From Blastomussa wellsi (Eukaryota; Cnidaria; Anthozoa; Scleractinia; Plerogyridae), in the NCBI GenBank assembly GCA_947652115.1, contig OX393573.1, positions 12,708,362 to 12,772,361 on the forward strand: DNA of 64,000 nucleotides. Reading direction: 5' to 3'. Position 1 is the stretch's first letter; each line of letters starts with the position of its first letter. The translations under genes and the position numbers were made by a program. Below, piece by piece: positions 10,978-20,890 of the stretch. The notes below the pieces were generated by a model, which was given only the letters and a program-made list of their open reading frames with translations, had not been told where the DNA came from and made no database searches.

Positions 10978-11391
10978 TACAGTAAAAACCCGCATTGAAG
11001 AACCTAGTGGTTTAAGAACCTGCTGGCAGAAATTTGTCATTTTAATACCCCAAAATATAAGAACCTTTTTAGCCAAGCTAATATGAGCAGGTTCTTATAA
11101 TTATGATTGTAGTACATTTTAATGCACAGCTCTTGTTCAAAAGATGCTTTTAGCAGTAACTACCTATACATTTTTTAGACACTTTTGTTAGATGAATAAA
11201 TGCTGTATAGTGAAGGAACAAACCCGCTTTTATTATTTTTTTTTTCTCGTAATCAACAGCTTTGTCTTCCCATATAAATTAAGAACCTGATTAAGAACCT
11301 ACTCAGCCTAAATTGTCAGTAACAACCCCAAAATACAAGAACCTCTTTTGCAATACTGTAAAAATGTAGGTTCTTACATGCGGGTTTTTCC
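10978..11391. mobile_element. MITE with AAAAACCCGCAT-type termini
   Basis: Left end TACAGTAAAAACCCGCAT (from 10978), right end ATGCGGGTTTTT (to about 11390). The interior repeats GTTTAAGAACCT/AAGAACC blocks in both orientations. It has no coding capacity. The family is familiar from cnidarian genomes. It sits inside an older repeat whose parts flank it (GTCGCCAAATTC near 10806 and TAGCCATTTGGCAAC near 11466). Confidence 0.6.
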
Positions 11392-11579
11392 TTCATTAAA
11401 ATTTCTGTAGGTACACAATGTCTGAGAAAAGGGCCATTATGCATCGTCAATACAAAGAAATGTAGTAGCCATTTGGCAACAAAACCAGAACTTTTAGTAG
11501 CCAGGGATGAAATTTTGGTTGCGTTGGTGACCATATTCGTCGCAAGGGCTTGAACACTCTTGATCCAGAGTTTATACAC

Positions 11580-12580
11580 ACAGTTTCATCATCCTAAAAC
11601 AACTCTGACCACCAACACAAAATCAATTCTGGAGAGGAGTGGGTGAAATTGCATTCAAGTTTGATGCAGTGCAAATTAGTTTCACAATCGCTTCTTACCA
11701 ATACTGTAGATAGTTCAGGGATTTCAAAATGTTTTGAAGTAGGTGTCATCTACTGGAAGAGTAGGCGGCTGTTAGGTGAGGTTTTTGGTCTCAAGCTGAT
11801 TGCTATGACCAGAGTAGCCAGGGACATAATAGTCACGTAGCCAGTGGAACTCCGGCAGCCGCCGGCTTGTTTTCAAACCTCTGATAGTTTAGACAAAAAC
11901 AGGGCTGTCATGAAGGGCCATAACCCATAACACCTGTTACACCTCAGTATGCTTGATATTCCCGTGGTGCTACCGGTGAAATTGCTTGTTAGTGATAGAA
12001 TTTAACCACGTGCACAAAGTAACAAGTTTGCTATGGTTCTCGTTCAGATTAGTTTGCTATCTGTTTAGTGTGAAATACACATTTTGTGTCAAGTGGTATG
12101 ACACAAAGACCAAAGAGACAAATTATATTTGAGTCATGCAATGTCTTCATGCTGAGTGTTTTTACAGGCAAAAGCCGATAATAATTCACTTTTTTAGCAA
12201 CAATTCAGTTAAATTTTAAGAGTGCGGCTTCGCGTTCCATACGAACGTCTTGTTTAATTTAGTCTTAGCTGTAATCCTTAGTTATTAGTCTTAGAGTGCA
12301 TTCAGATGTAAAATCTGTCATATGGATTTGTTGAAATTCGCAATACTATAAATTAAGTTATTAATGACATCACAGAAATTTTATGATGTCATAGCTTTTT
12401 AACTAATGGAAATCTCCACAAATCCATACTAAAGAGTTTGCATCTGAATGCACTTTGTCCATTGGCTTTTGTTTCATGCAAATGGCAACTTCAGAAAAAA
12501 TCAGCGGAGTCACGCAGTTCCTGTCATTAATCTCTTGGCTCAATATTAATGTTAGGGTAAAGTGCCCTAAGTAGTTCCAA
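11580..12580. other. No gene recognised
   Basis: Low-information AT-rich sequence without protein homology. Short ORFs (for example 11643-11840 plus) have no recognisable domain. Confidence 0.5.
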
Positions 12581-12586
12581 TTCATT

Positions 12587-12677
12587 AATCCCCCCCCTCC
12601 CATAAAACGTGCGACGAAAACCATCGTCATTTTTATAGGGCAGTTCATCCCCCACCCCCTCCCCCCTCCCCCTCCAG
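12587..12677. repeat. C-rich tracts (G-rich on the minus strand)
   Basis: Two C tracts (about 12590-12600 and 12649-12677) give, on the minus strand, at least five runs of four or more G separated by single bases. That pattern is able to form a G-quadruplex. No gene start is established nearby, although a candidate minus-strand exon lies about 140 bp upstream in minus-strand sense. Confidence 0.5.
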
Positions 12678-12816
12678 GGCAACAACCCCCACAACCAACT
12701 GCAAAGCAGGATACGCTTTTCCCGGGAACTAACAGGGATAAAAACGCGTAAATAACAATATCAACTGAAACGTACAATAATTTTACACTGATTTTCCGAT
12801 GTAAATTAACGCTTAC

Positions 12817-12884
12817 CTGTTTTAATAAACCAGCACTCCGGGTTGCATCTCGCGCCAACACCACTCTCCAGAGACACACTTGAC
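12817..12884 (-). CDS. Candidate internal exon, unknown gene
   Basis: On the minus strand, TGATATTCAG is followed by 68 nt and the donor GTAAGCG. The frame QVCLWRVVLARDATRSAGLL is open throughout (22 codons, entered in phase 1, left in phase 0). A second frame is also open. I do not recognise the peptide, and no partner exon is identified with confidence. Confidence 0.3.
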
Positions 12885-13668
12885 CTGAATATCAACAGAA
12901 AACAAAATGAGCAATTAAAAAAATCATACCCAAAGAACAAAACGAGGCAATGAAACATGAAAACAAGCTAAATTTTGGATTATTATGGAATAACCTTGCA
13001 TTTTCGCTCCACGTTTTCAGTTCACCACAGCACGACAACATGGACGAACTACCCTTGCTAAGAATGCTGGGAGGTATCACGCAGCTCGCGCGTTACCCAC
13101 GCGAGTCTGCGTCTGCCATGGGTGTGTTGATTCGAGGGCCGGTTTCTCGAAAGCTCCGGAAACTTGTCAGGCAAGTAAAGTCATTTTTAGCTATCTGTAT
13201 AAAAAAAAAAAAAAACAGAGAAGTGTACAGGCCTGAAACTTTGTATGAAGTGAACCACTGTTCATATCAAAAACATGTGATTAAATAAGCTCTGTATAAG
13301 CAGACGATTTGAGATTTTGCTATGGTTTCAGGGTGCGAAAACGTTTCGTGGCCTTCGAGAAACCCTATTTCCGGAATAAGAATAGATTGCTTTGGAATAA
13401 CCCAACTGTCCGTTCGATAAAGTCCCTAATTTATATTCCAAGTATTCTGCTCAAGGAAGCGGAATACCCTGAAGAGACCGGAATAATGACGTCATTTCAA
13501 ACAAAAATGGAAGTAGCCTTAATGGCGAAGGAAAAAGAGCCTTTACTAAAAAAGCAAAATATCAAGAGGTTCAAAGGTGTCCGACAGCAGATGAAAAGTA
13601 CTTCGCAAAATTTGAAACAGTGTAGCTTGGTACAACTGTTTCGGCGTATCCCACGTTGTGAGCACCTT

Positions 13669-14010
13669 AGGGAGTTTTTGCAACTTGGACGGCAACGGCA
13701 ACGAGGACGCCACAAAACAGTTGGTTTAATGAGCAAAAGAAAATCGCTCTGCAACGTGCGTTTTATAGTTTTGTACATTTCGGTGCCGTCATCTGTAAAA
13801 CAACAACGTGAAATAACCAAATTCTATGTTTTCTCGAGAACGTGAGCACATGGCGGCAAAGTTTTCTTTCTTTTTCCTTACTTTAACGCCGTTCATAGTA
13901 ATTTAGTTCCTGGACAATTCGTCATCATTTTCCAAGTCAAACAGAGTTCAATAATTGCATAGTAATTGCGAAAGCGTTTTCCTCGCCGTCGTCGTTGCTA
14001 AAACTCTGGG
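13669..14010. mobile_element. MITE, AGGGAG...GACGACGGCGA family, copy 1
   Basis: Left end AGGGAGTTTTTGCAAC, right end CGCCGTCGTCGTTGCTAAAA reading into CTCTGGG. The interior matches the copy at 54846-55208 over its whole length (GGCAACGGCAACGAGGACG, then a ~150-bp shared core). The ORF at 13309-13845 runs through this element and is not a gene. Confidence 0.65.
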
Positions 14011-14297
14011 CAGATGGGACAACTCATAGACTTGCATATTTCATATATTTTATATCTACTAGAGCATATTTCCAACGTTGGCGAACTGACATATTTGCGC
14101 TGGCGAACTGATCTAGTATATTGCCGAATCGACCACATACGTTAGCGAAATGGTCGTTGGCGAATAGGGGTGTTGGCGAATCAACTGGTTAACTGAGAAG
14201 TCAGTGGAAAATCGTCCACGAAAAGCTTCTTTAAGAAATTTCTCAACAAATATCAAAATACCGGCAAAATTTCTAGATTGCTGCAGTCGGAATGTTG

Positions 14298-14368
14298 CTG
14301 CTGAGAGAGATTTGAACTCTTGTCCCTGGTTTACAAGACCAGCGATCTAGTCACTGAGGAGTTGCCAC
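14298..14368 (-). pseudogene. tRNA-Thr relic
   Basis: Keeps the T arm (AGAGATTTGAACTCTTG on the plus strand) and an anticodon region reading TGT on the minus strand, but the acceptor and D arms no longer pair. First member of a tandem tRNA-Thr array. Confidence 0.6.
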
Positions 14369-14439
14369 AATTTTTCACCTTTGTGAAAATAAAAAAGTAT
14401 CCATACTAAAAAAAACACAGGCAAAATTAAAGGAAAAAA

Positions 14440-14511
14440 GCCCCCGAAGAGAATTGAACTCTTGACCCCTGGTTTACAAGACCAGTGCTCTAACCACTGA
14501 GCTACGGGGCC
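14440..14511 (-). tRNA. tRNA-Thr (anticodon UGU)
   Basis: 72 nt, minus strand. The A box TAGCTCAGTGG is perfect, the anticodon stem CTGGT/ACCAG pairs fully around loop CTTGTAA (anticodon TGT), and the T loop is TTCAATT. The acceptor stem pairs except for a G2-G71 mismatch. A run of six T, a Pol III terminator, follows directly. No intron. One of the best-preserved members of the array. Confidence 0.85.
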
Positions 14512-14770
14512 AAGTTATTAAAAACAGACGATTAAAAATAAATTTGTAGTGTGATTCGTTTGGAACAAATTGTGCAATACGCAGGTCATTCATTTTCTGT
14601 CGTTTGTGGAGTCTTGTTCCATGCACGATCTATGATAGAGAATGATCGGGGGAATATATATATATAAGACAGGTTTGCAAAATCTTCGTAGCAGCTAGCA
14701 GTCAAATACTGGAATGAGGGCCAACTTGTACTCCTGATTTCATTATCAATACAAAAGTAGAACTAGCGAG

Positions 14771-14903
14771 GGCATGTACTAAAGCCAGGAACACCGGAAG
14801 ACCGGAACACCACAAAATACGGAAAACCGGAACACCGGAACACCCTCGGAACACCCCGGGGTGTTCCGGGGGTGTTCCGGTGTTCCTGGTTTTAGTACAT
14901 GCC
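14771..14903. mobile_element. 133-bp palindromic MITE with exact 9-bp target duplication
   Basis: Terminal inverted repeats of about 29 bp start GGCATGTACTAAAGCCAGGA. The element is flanked by ACTAGCGAG at 14762-14770 and 14904-14912, a perfect 9-bp direct repeat. The interior is built from repeated CCGGAACAC units. The 9-bp duplication suggests a Mutator-like or Merlin-like transposase, but that is inference. Confidence 0.8.
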
Positions 14904-14921
14904 ACTAGCGAGTAATAAAAA

Positions 14922-14984
14922 AGACCCCAAACTCTTGCCCCCTGATTTACGAGTTCAGTGCTCTATATAGCCACTGAGCTAAGA
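14922..14984 (-). pseudogene. tRNA-Thr relic
   Basis: A shortened copy. The anticodon loop and the CACTGAGCT block (A box on the minus strand) are recognisable, but the T arm is partly deleted and the acceptor stem does not pair. It lies just downstream of the 133-bp MITE. Confidence 0.55.
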
Positions 14985-15226
14985 ATAAGAAGGCATATTG
15001 ACAAGAAACAAGTTAAGATAATTTGTAGCTTTAAACTGTCGGTTTTAAAGGATCTTTTAGCCATGCTTTTTATTTTCTCTTTCAGTTAAACACTTTCGCT
15101 GCGCGTCGGTCGGTCAAAGAGAAACAAAGATGGAGTGGTCATAATGTTTGACCTTGATGAAAAATCTTTAGACTCTATGAAATTTCATTATCAATATAAA
15201 AATTCTAGACCCAGCAAGTAAAAAAA

Positions 15227-15298
15227 GCCCCCGAAGAGATTTTAACTCTTGACCCCTGGTTTACGAGACCAGTGCTCTAACCACTGAGCTACGAAGGC
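15227..15298 (-). tRNA. tRNA-Thr (anticodon CGU)
   Basis: 72 nt. The acceptor stem GCCTTCG/CGGGGGC pairs over seven positions allowing G-U, the anticodon stem is perfect, and loop CTCGTAA gives anticodon CGT. The A box is intact and a T6 terminator follows. One departure: the T loop reads TTAAAAT, so the conserved C56 is changed to A, which weakens the B box and may impair transcription. Confidence 0.75.
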
Positions 15299-15541
15299 TT
15301 ATTGAGCAATACATTAATAACTGAAATTTTGATGAAAGCAAGTTAAAATAATTTTGTTTCTGTAATCGGTGGTTTAGAAGAATGTATACCTATGCTATTT
15401 ATTTTCTCTTTCAGTTAAACGCGTTTCGCTCCGCATCGGTCAAAGAGAAACAAATATGGAGTGGTCACAGGTTTTCAGCTTTATGAAAATAAAAATAAAA
15501 AGAGGCTATAAATAAAAAAAGAACGCGGGCAAAAGGAACGA

Positions 15542-15613
15542 AGCCCCGAAGAGATTTGAACTCTTGAGCCATTGTTTACAAGACCAGTGCTCTAACCACT
15601 GAGCTACGAGGGC
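15542..15613 (-). pseudogene. tRNA-Thr (UGU) relic
   Basis: The loop CTTGTAA is present, but the anticodon stem has mismatches (CTGGT against ACAAT), and one G is missing from the 3' acceptor strand. Flanking sequence is the same repeat unit as around its neighbours. Probably not functional. Confidence 0.6.
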
Positions 15614-15636
15614 CAGCCGTTGGTTGGATTAAAAAT

Positions 15637-16110
15637 AAATTTGTAGTATGATTCGTTTGGAGTAAATTGTGCAATACTCGCGCAGGTCATTCATTTTCTC
15701 TCGTTTGTGGAGTCTTGCTTCATGCGCGATCTCTGAGAGAGAAAAGATTGAAAAAAACTAAGTACAGTACAGTCGGGGGAATTATGAAAGTCAGTTTTGG
15801 CAAATCATTGTCGATCGCAGCAGTCGAAGAGTGTCCGAATAATTTCATCCAATCAAAAACTAGGACGAGTGTCAAATTGTACTCCGAAAACAATCGTGCA
15901 ATCGGTCATGTTGCTTAGCGACTTCAGGTACGAAAACCATGGGTTCAGTCTCATCTGTGAGGCGGGATTTCGTTTTCAGCTGGAAGCGAATGAGTTTTCA
16001 GTGCTGGGTTATTGATTCTGTTGTTTGTTCTTTTGTTGATTGGTATATTTTGTCTTCCGAGGTGCATTCCGCCTCAGCTACCAATACTTTGCTCCGTGAT
16101 AGAGACTGGT
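15637..16110. repeat. Array unit accompanying tRNA-Thr copies
   Basis: About 470 bp found, with divergence, after several tRNA-Thr copies (about 14545-14760, 15637-16110, 17245-17510, 17707-18240). Shared landmarks are TTCATTTTCTCTCGTTTGT, GAGTGTCCGAATAATTTCAT and CCAATCAAAAACTAG. The short ORFs inside it are not conserved between units, so it is treated as noncoding. Confidence 0.65.
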
Positions 16111-16272
16111 AAAAATATTTCGACTTTATGAAAAAATAATTCTTTAATTCAGGCGTTGGAGTTGCATGGGGAAGATACCAGTGACGTCATCCTTTGATAT
16201 TAATAATGTGCCAAACGGAAAACTATTGGCTGGGGAAACAAACAGCTCTCTTGTTAACTTGTTGGAGATAAG

Positions 16273-16436
16273 GAAGCCTAAGCCATGTATTATACTGTCA
16301 TAGAACACGACGGGCATTTGTGAACACGAGGGAAATGAAGAAAACACGACCCGCAGGCGAGTGTTTTCTACATTTCTCGAGTGTTCTCAAATGTCCGGAG
16401 TGTTTTACGGCAGTATAATACATGGCCTAGGCTTCT
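16273..16436. mobile_element. MITE overlapping a small-gene 3' end
   Basis: Inverted ends AAGCCTAAGCCATGTATTAT (left) and ATAATACATGGCCTAGGCTT (right) surround about 160 bp with internal GTGTTTTC/GAAAACAC palindromes. No target duplication was identified. It supplies the last few codons of the ORF at 16405-16626. Confidence 0.65.
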
Positions 16437-16626
16437 TCAATTGCTTTATGATATAGATTTTATACGCCGCGAGTAAAAACAACAAAACAAGCACGATCGA
16501 TAAACTGAAACAATTTAATTTCGCTTCTTCTACTTTCCTCTCGAACTTAGAAGCTTCTTCGACAATCTCTCCAGCTTGACTCAGCATTTTGTCCGGAATT
16601 TCTTCATAGAAAATGTTCGCCGACAT
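16405..16626 (-). CDS. Small single-pass membrane protein ORF
   Basis: A 73-codon ORF. Residues 1-36 are polar with heptad-like spacing (SQAGEIVEEASKFERKVEEA), and residues about 40-60 form one hydrophobic helix (FSLSIVLVLLFLLAAYKIYI) followed by basic residues, as in a tail-anchored or type III membrane protein. The minus strand carries a TATAAATAG box at 16683-16691, about 57 nt upstream of the ATG, giving a plausible compact promoter. The last ~10 residues derive from the adjacent MITE, so the original C-terminus may be lost. No family recognised. Confidence 0.45.
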   Translation of the reverse strand: MSANIFYEEIPDKMLSQAGEIVEEASKFERKVEEAKLNCFSLSIVLVLLFLLAAYKIYIIKQLKKPRPCIILP

Positions 16627-16682
16627 CCCTTGCGAATTTTCACTAGCTTAAAGCTGACGAAAAACAATAAAACACGCTTTCT

Positions 16683-16691
16683 CTATTTATA
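16683..16691 (-). promoter_or_regulatory. TATA box for the small membrane-protein ORF
   Basis: TATAAATAG on the minus strand, 57 nt before the ATG at 16626. This would leave about 25-30 nt of 5' UTR if transcription starts at the usual distance. Seen in sequence; function inferred. Confidence 0.4.
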
Positions 16692-16824
16692 CTCTGATAA
16701 AACAAGGGTTTTTGACCAATCAGAGCACGCGTAGAGTCCAATCCATATTATAAAAACAAATATAATCCATGTTCCATCATTTCATTATCAATATAAAAAT
16801 TCTAGATCTAACAAGTAAAAATAA

Positions 16825-16896
16825 GCCCCCGAAGATATTTGAACTCTTGACCCCTGGTTTACGAGACCAGTGCTCTAACCACTGAGCTACGAAGGC
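16825..16896 (-). tRNA. tRNA-Thr (anticodon CGU)
   Basis: 72 nt with acceptor stem GCCTTCG/CGGGGGC, perfect anticodon stem, loop CTCGTAA (anticodon CGT), intact A box and a normal TTCAAAT T loop. One mismatch in the T stem. The downstream termination signal is weaker (TTATTTT). Otherwise a plausible functional copy. Confidence 0.8.
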
Positions 16897-17150
16897 TTAT
16901 TGAATAACCTCATTAATAAATGAAATTTTGATGAAAGCAAGTTAAAATAATTTTGCATCCGTAAACGGTTGGTTCATAAGAATTTTTGCCCATCCTGGCC
17001 CATGCTATTTATTTTCTCTTTCAGTAAAACGTGTTGCCCTCCGAGTCGGTCAAAGAGAAACAGACATGGTGTGGTTACAGTTTTTCACCTTTATGAAATA
17101 AAAACAAAAATAATCTATAATCAAAAAAGAACACAAGAAAACGGAAAGAA

Positions 17151-17221
17151 GCCCCCGAAGAGATTAGAACTCTTGACCCCTGGTTGACAAGACCAGTGTT
17201 CTAACCACTGAGCTACGAGTA
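17151..17221 (-). pseudogene. tRNA-Thr (UGU) relic
   Basis: The anticodon is TGT in loop CTTGTCA and the A box is intact, but the 5' acceptor strand (ATACTCG) no longer pairs with CGGGGGC and there is no T run after the 3' end. Likely inactive. Confidence 0.6.
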
Positions 17222-17616
17222 TAAGAAAAGAATAATTAAAAATAATAAAATTTGTAGTGTGATTCCTTTGGAATCACGAATTGTACAACACGCAGGCCTT
17301 TCATTTTCTCTCATTTGTCGAGTCTCCTTCCATGAGCGATCTACAGAGTTAAGAGGTCGAAAAAATTAAGTAGAATATATTTGGAGGAATAAGTACCCGT
17401 TTTGGCAAATCTTCGTTGCGGCAGTCGAGGAGTGTCCGAATAATTTCATCCAATCAAAAACTAGAACGACTGTGAACTTCTACTCCTTAAGTAATTCGTT
17501 TCGCTCCGCGTCGGACAAAGAGAAACAGATACGAAGAGGTCACAGTTTTTTACCTTTATGAAAATGAAAATAAATAGCATCTATAATCAAAAAATAACAT
17601 AGGCAAATGAAAGAAA

Positions 17617-17688
17617 GCCCCCGAAAAGATTTGAATTCTTGACCCCTGGTTTACAAGACCAATGCTCTAACCACTGAGCTACGAGGCC
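17617..17688 (-). tRNA. tRNA-Thr (anticodon UGU), possibly degraded
   Basis: 72 nt, loop CTTGTAA, anticodon stem with one G-U pair, T loop TTCAAAT intact. The acceptor has the same G2-G71 mismatch as the copy at 14440. The T stem has one or two non-canonical pairs, and no strong T run follows. Borderline between gene and relic. Confidence 0.6.
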
Positions 17689-18299
17689 AGGTTGTTACTT
17701 AGATAATTAAAAGCCACTAAATTTGTAGTGCGATTCGTTTGGAATAAATTGTGCAATATGCAGGTCATACATTTTCTCTCGTTTGTCGATTCTTGCTCTA
17801 TGCGCGATCTATGAGAGAGAAAAGATCGAAAAAATAGGTATAGTCGAGGGAATAAGAATCAGTTTTGGCAAATCGTTGTTGCAGCAGTTGAAGAGTGTCC
17901 GAATAATTTCTTCCAATCAAAAACTAGAACGAGTGTCAACTTGTACTCCGAAAAGCAATCGCACGAAAAAAAATACGTCATGTTGATTAGCAACTTCAGG
18001 GAAGACAACCAGGGGATTCAGTCTCGTCCCTGAGGCGGAATTTTTGTTCTCAGCTGGAAGCTAATCAGTTTTCAGTGCTTGGTTACTGCTTCTGTTGATT
18101 GCTCTTTTGTTGTTTGGTATATTTTGTCTTCCAAGATGCGTTCCTTCTCAGCTACTGATACTTTTGCTCCATGATGGAAACTGGTGGCAATCTTTAGAGC
18201 TTTATCGAAAAATAATTCCTTTAGCTGGAGTTTAAGTTAGGTGAATACCATCATTTCATTATCAATATAAAGATTCTAGATCAAGCAAGCAAGTAAAAA

Positions 18300-18371
18300 G
18301 CCCCCGAAGAGATTTGAACTCTTGGCACCTTGTTTACGAGACCATTGCTCTAACCACTGAGCTACGAAGGC
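18300..18371 (-). pseudogene. tRNA-Thr (CGU), weakened copy
   Basis: Acceptor stem GCCTTCG/CGGGGGC, A box and T loop are intact and a T5 terminator follows, but the anticodon stem reads ATGGT against ACAAG with two mismatches. It could be transcribed, but probably is not an efficient tRNA. Last member of the array. Confidence 0.55.
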
Positions 18372-18399
18372 ATACTGTATCAGGTTATTAATAAATGAT

Positions 18400-20045
18400 G
18401 AAATCAAATTTACCCTTAAGCACTTATTTTACAGTTATCGTTCGCCGGCGAACGAGACTTAATATGCATATATACAGCTAGGTTTTAAATAAATAATGCA
18501 GGTGTTCAAGTTGATTAAATATTCTAAACTGTTACGAGGAATAACTCTTTCATAAAACCTAATGTGCAGTGTCGTAACGAGATATATGGGATCAGGGATC
18601 AACAGACTTAAACGGGTGGGATCGGGATCACAACCCGCGGGATCGGGATCCCTTGATTTTATTAGGTCAAAAATTAAACTTTTACAGGTTAAATATTAAC
18701 AGATGTGTAAATTTTAACGTCACAACTCCATTTGGAAAAAACCTATCTAAATATGGAAACAAAATTATGTGCTCTTAAAAGCCATTTATAGTTTCCCATG
18801 CTTTCCTAATTCGTTTATACGTATCATCAGACTAGTATTTATTCACTTGGTTCTCTTAAATGATTGCTGTCTACTTTTATTTAATTTGTTACTAAACAGG
18901 CTAAATATTCCATACCACATTGATCATTCTTGGAAACAATTGTTTGTGCAGGTGTCAGGTTCAAAATTATTAACACCAAATGGAATATTCTACAAGCGAA
19001 TCAGAATATTCAAATTAAAATGCACCAAAATTCGCAATTAAAACACGTTAGATCATGCTTTATATACAAACCATATTCATTCTTGAAACAAATGGGCCTT
19101 GTTAGCGGGAAGGGGTTTAGTTTTCTGAAGTTCTCGGTCCTTAAATAGCGTATAATAATTACCCCTTTTGGCATTGTTCCTGATGTGATCCTAAGCCAGG
19201 GCACCTCTATAATCACGTTGGGTAAACTGCATGCTAAACGAAAAAGAAACGGTCTATTTAAACTTAACATTCATACCTTTCTTAGTTTTCCTTTTTTCCT
19301 TGAATTAAATAGGGGTCATTTTTTATCAAAATTCCGTTTTCAAGTTATCCTTAAACAGGGTCAAGGTTTAAGAACCTTCGCGGCACACACCTATCTGAAC
19401 TTTAAGATAATACGCCCCGCGCCCCAGGACTTAAACACTGCTCCAAAGTGTCAAGTATCAAATTCATTTCTTTCTTTCTTTCTATATGCCCACAAGAAAA
19501 CGCGACGCCATGTTATTTTATTAATGCAAAAAGTCGCTAAGATTGCAATTCAGGCCGCTTTGGACCATTACTAGTTAACGCTGGATTACGCTTATATAGA
19601 TTTACCAAATTTATTCTCGAAGAGATTCCGGCTTGCTTGGAATATATGGACTGGGGTTCTGTTCACCAGCGGACAAATCAAAATGGGGTGTATAGATGTT
19701 GGTTCAATGATACAAACAACTCGCAGTTCAACCCAACGAATTACGTTCTTATTTGGCATTCCTAAGTCCTCTTTCCGTTCTAAAACGTAACTACGCGCTT
19801 TTATTTTTGCGCCGTTACATAAACACTAAGAAATTAAACGAACAACTGAGCACTAATACTCTACATTTTATTACTGAACAAGATAAAGTTTAAATGTCGA
19901 TTGGAAAAGCTCTAAAGCAATTTTTACTTGAATTTTACAGTCAGTGAGCTTGAGGTATATGTTAGCTCCTCCAATTTGCATTATCTGTGTAATTATTTGG
20001 GTTTTTAGTTAAGGCCACCTTTTTTCTCGTATATACATTTTGCTT
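18400..20045. other. No gene recognised
   Basis: AT-rich, with GGGATC repeats near 18590-18650 and scattered ORFs (18769-19041, 19185-19574 plus) lacking recognisable domains. A CTTT-rich stretch lies near 19468-19482. Confidence 0.5.
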
Positions 20046-20048
20046 CTC

Positions 20049-20209
20049 AGTGGCAGATCCAGGGGGTTTGCTGGGACCCGGACCCCCTGCCCCTTCTCTA
20101 ACCGAATGTTTTGTTTTTACAACTTGTTTGACGCTAAATTCTTTAATCGCCAGGATGATAATGATCGCTTTGACCCCCTGTCAAAAATCCTGGAACCGCC
20201 CCTCCGTAG
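20049..20209. mobile_element. hAT-like MITE (CAGTGGCGGATCCAG family), copy 1
   Basis: Left end CAGTGGCAGATCCAGGGGG and right end CCTGGAACCGCCCCT are diverged inverted termini of the CAGTGGCGGATCC family, which occurs widely in animals and is usually assigned to hAT. A second copy is at 54440-54594. The ORF 20050-20280 lies within it and is not a gene. Confidence 0.6.
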
Positions 20210-20559
20210 GTAGCTACTGCTGTAACCAGTACATCTACTTTTCAAGTTTTTTTCCTCCTTTCTTTTACTGTATTTATTAACCGGGGGAGGACTCGAATAT
20301 GAAAAGGGCGGGCATGCTCGTCGGAAATTTTCAATTGAACCCCTAAAAGAAAACCGATCTGGGCGTGGCCCAAGCTCTTTTGACCACTAAAAGATAATTA
20401 AAAACATATATATTTAATATATATATATTTATATTTCTTCGCCTACAGCCCTAAATGAGACCTTCACGTTTAAATAAAATGGCGTTTTGCAGAGAATACA
20501 CTAAGTGAGACCAAAATCCGAAATTTACACAACTAAGCGAGACAACAAGCATCCCCACC

Positions 20560-20890
20560 CCTTTCATATGCGGGTCTCCACTCACTGCTCACCTGTGTGG
20601 GACGGTCCCAGCAATGAATTAGCTGATAAATTACAAATGCTTCGAAATCTCGCCATTAGGGTTATCACAAAATCTGATTATGACTCTATTGCTACCACTC
20701 TTTGCTCAAAACTACGGTGGGATCACCTCTATACCAGATGGAAAAAACAAAAAGCGAAACTAATGTTTAAAACCTTGAATAAGCTAACGCCGCAGTACTT
20801 AAAAGATTTTTTATACCATTCAACACAGAATACGAACTCAGGGACAAGCCTTTGGTTGCCTTTTTACAAATCTGCATTAGCAAATAAAGT
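20560..20890 (+). pseudogene. LINE ORF2 C-terminal fragment
   Basis: Plus-strand translation has LQMLRNLAIRVITKSDYDS, then LCSKLRWDHLYTRWKKQKAK and LMFKTLNKLTPQYLKDFL. This is the order found at the C-terminus of jockey/CR1-type ORF2 (the region containing the QNRAARVI-like motif). No RT remains. An old, 5'-truncated insertion. Confidence 0.7.

Noticed and set aside
12403..12879. Minus ORF of 158 codons with a Gly-rich middle
   Set aside because: The Gly run is the translation of the C-rich tract, and only the first ~22 codons look like an exon.
13309..13845. Plus ORF of 178 codons
   Set aside because: Its second half is the MITE 13669-14010; the same stretch in copy 2 (54846-55208) is not open.
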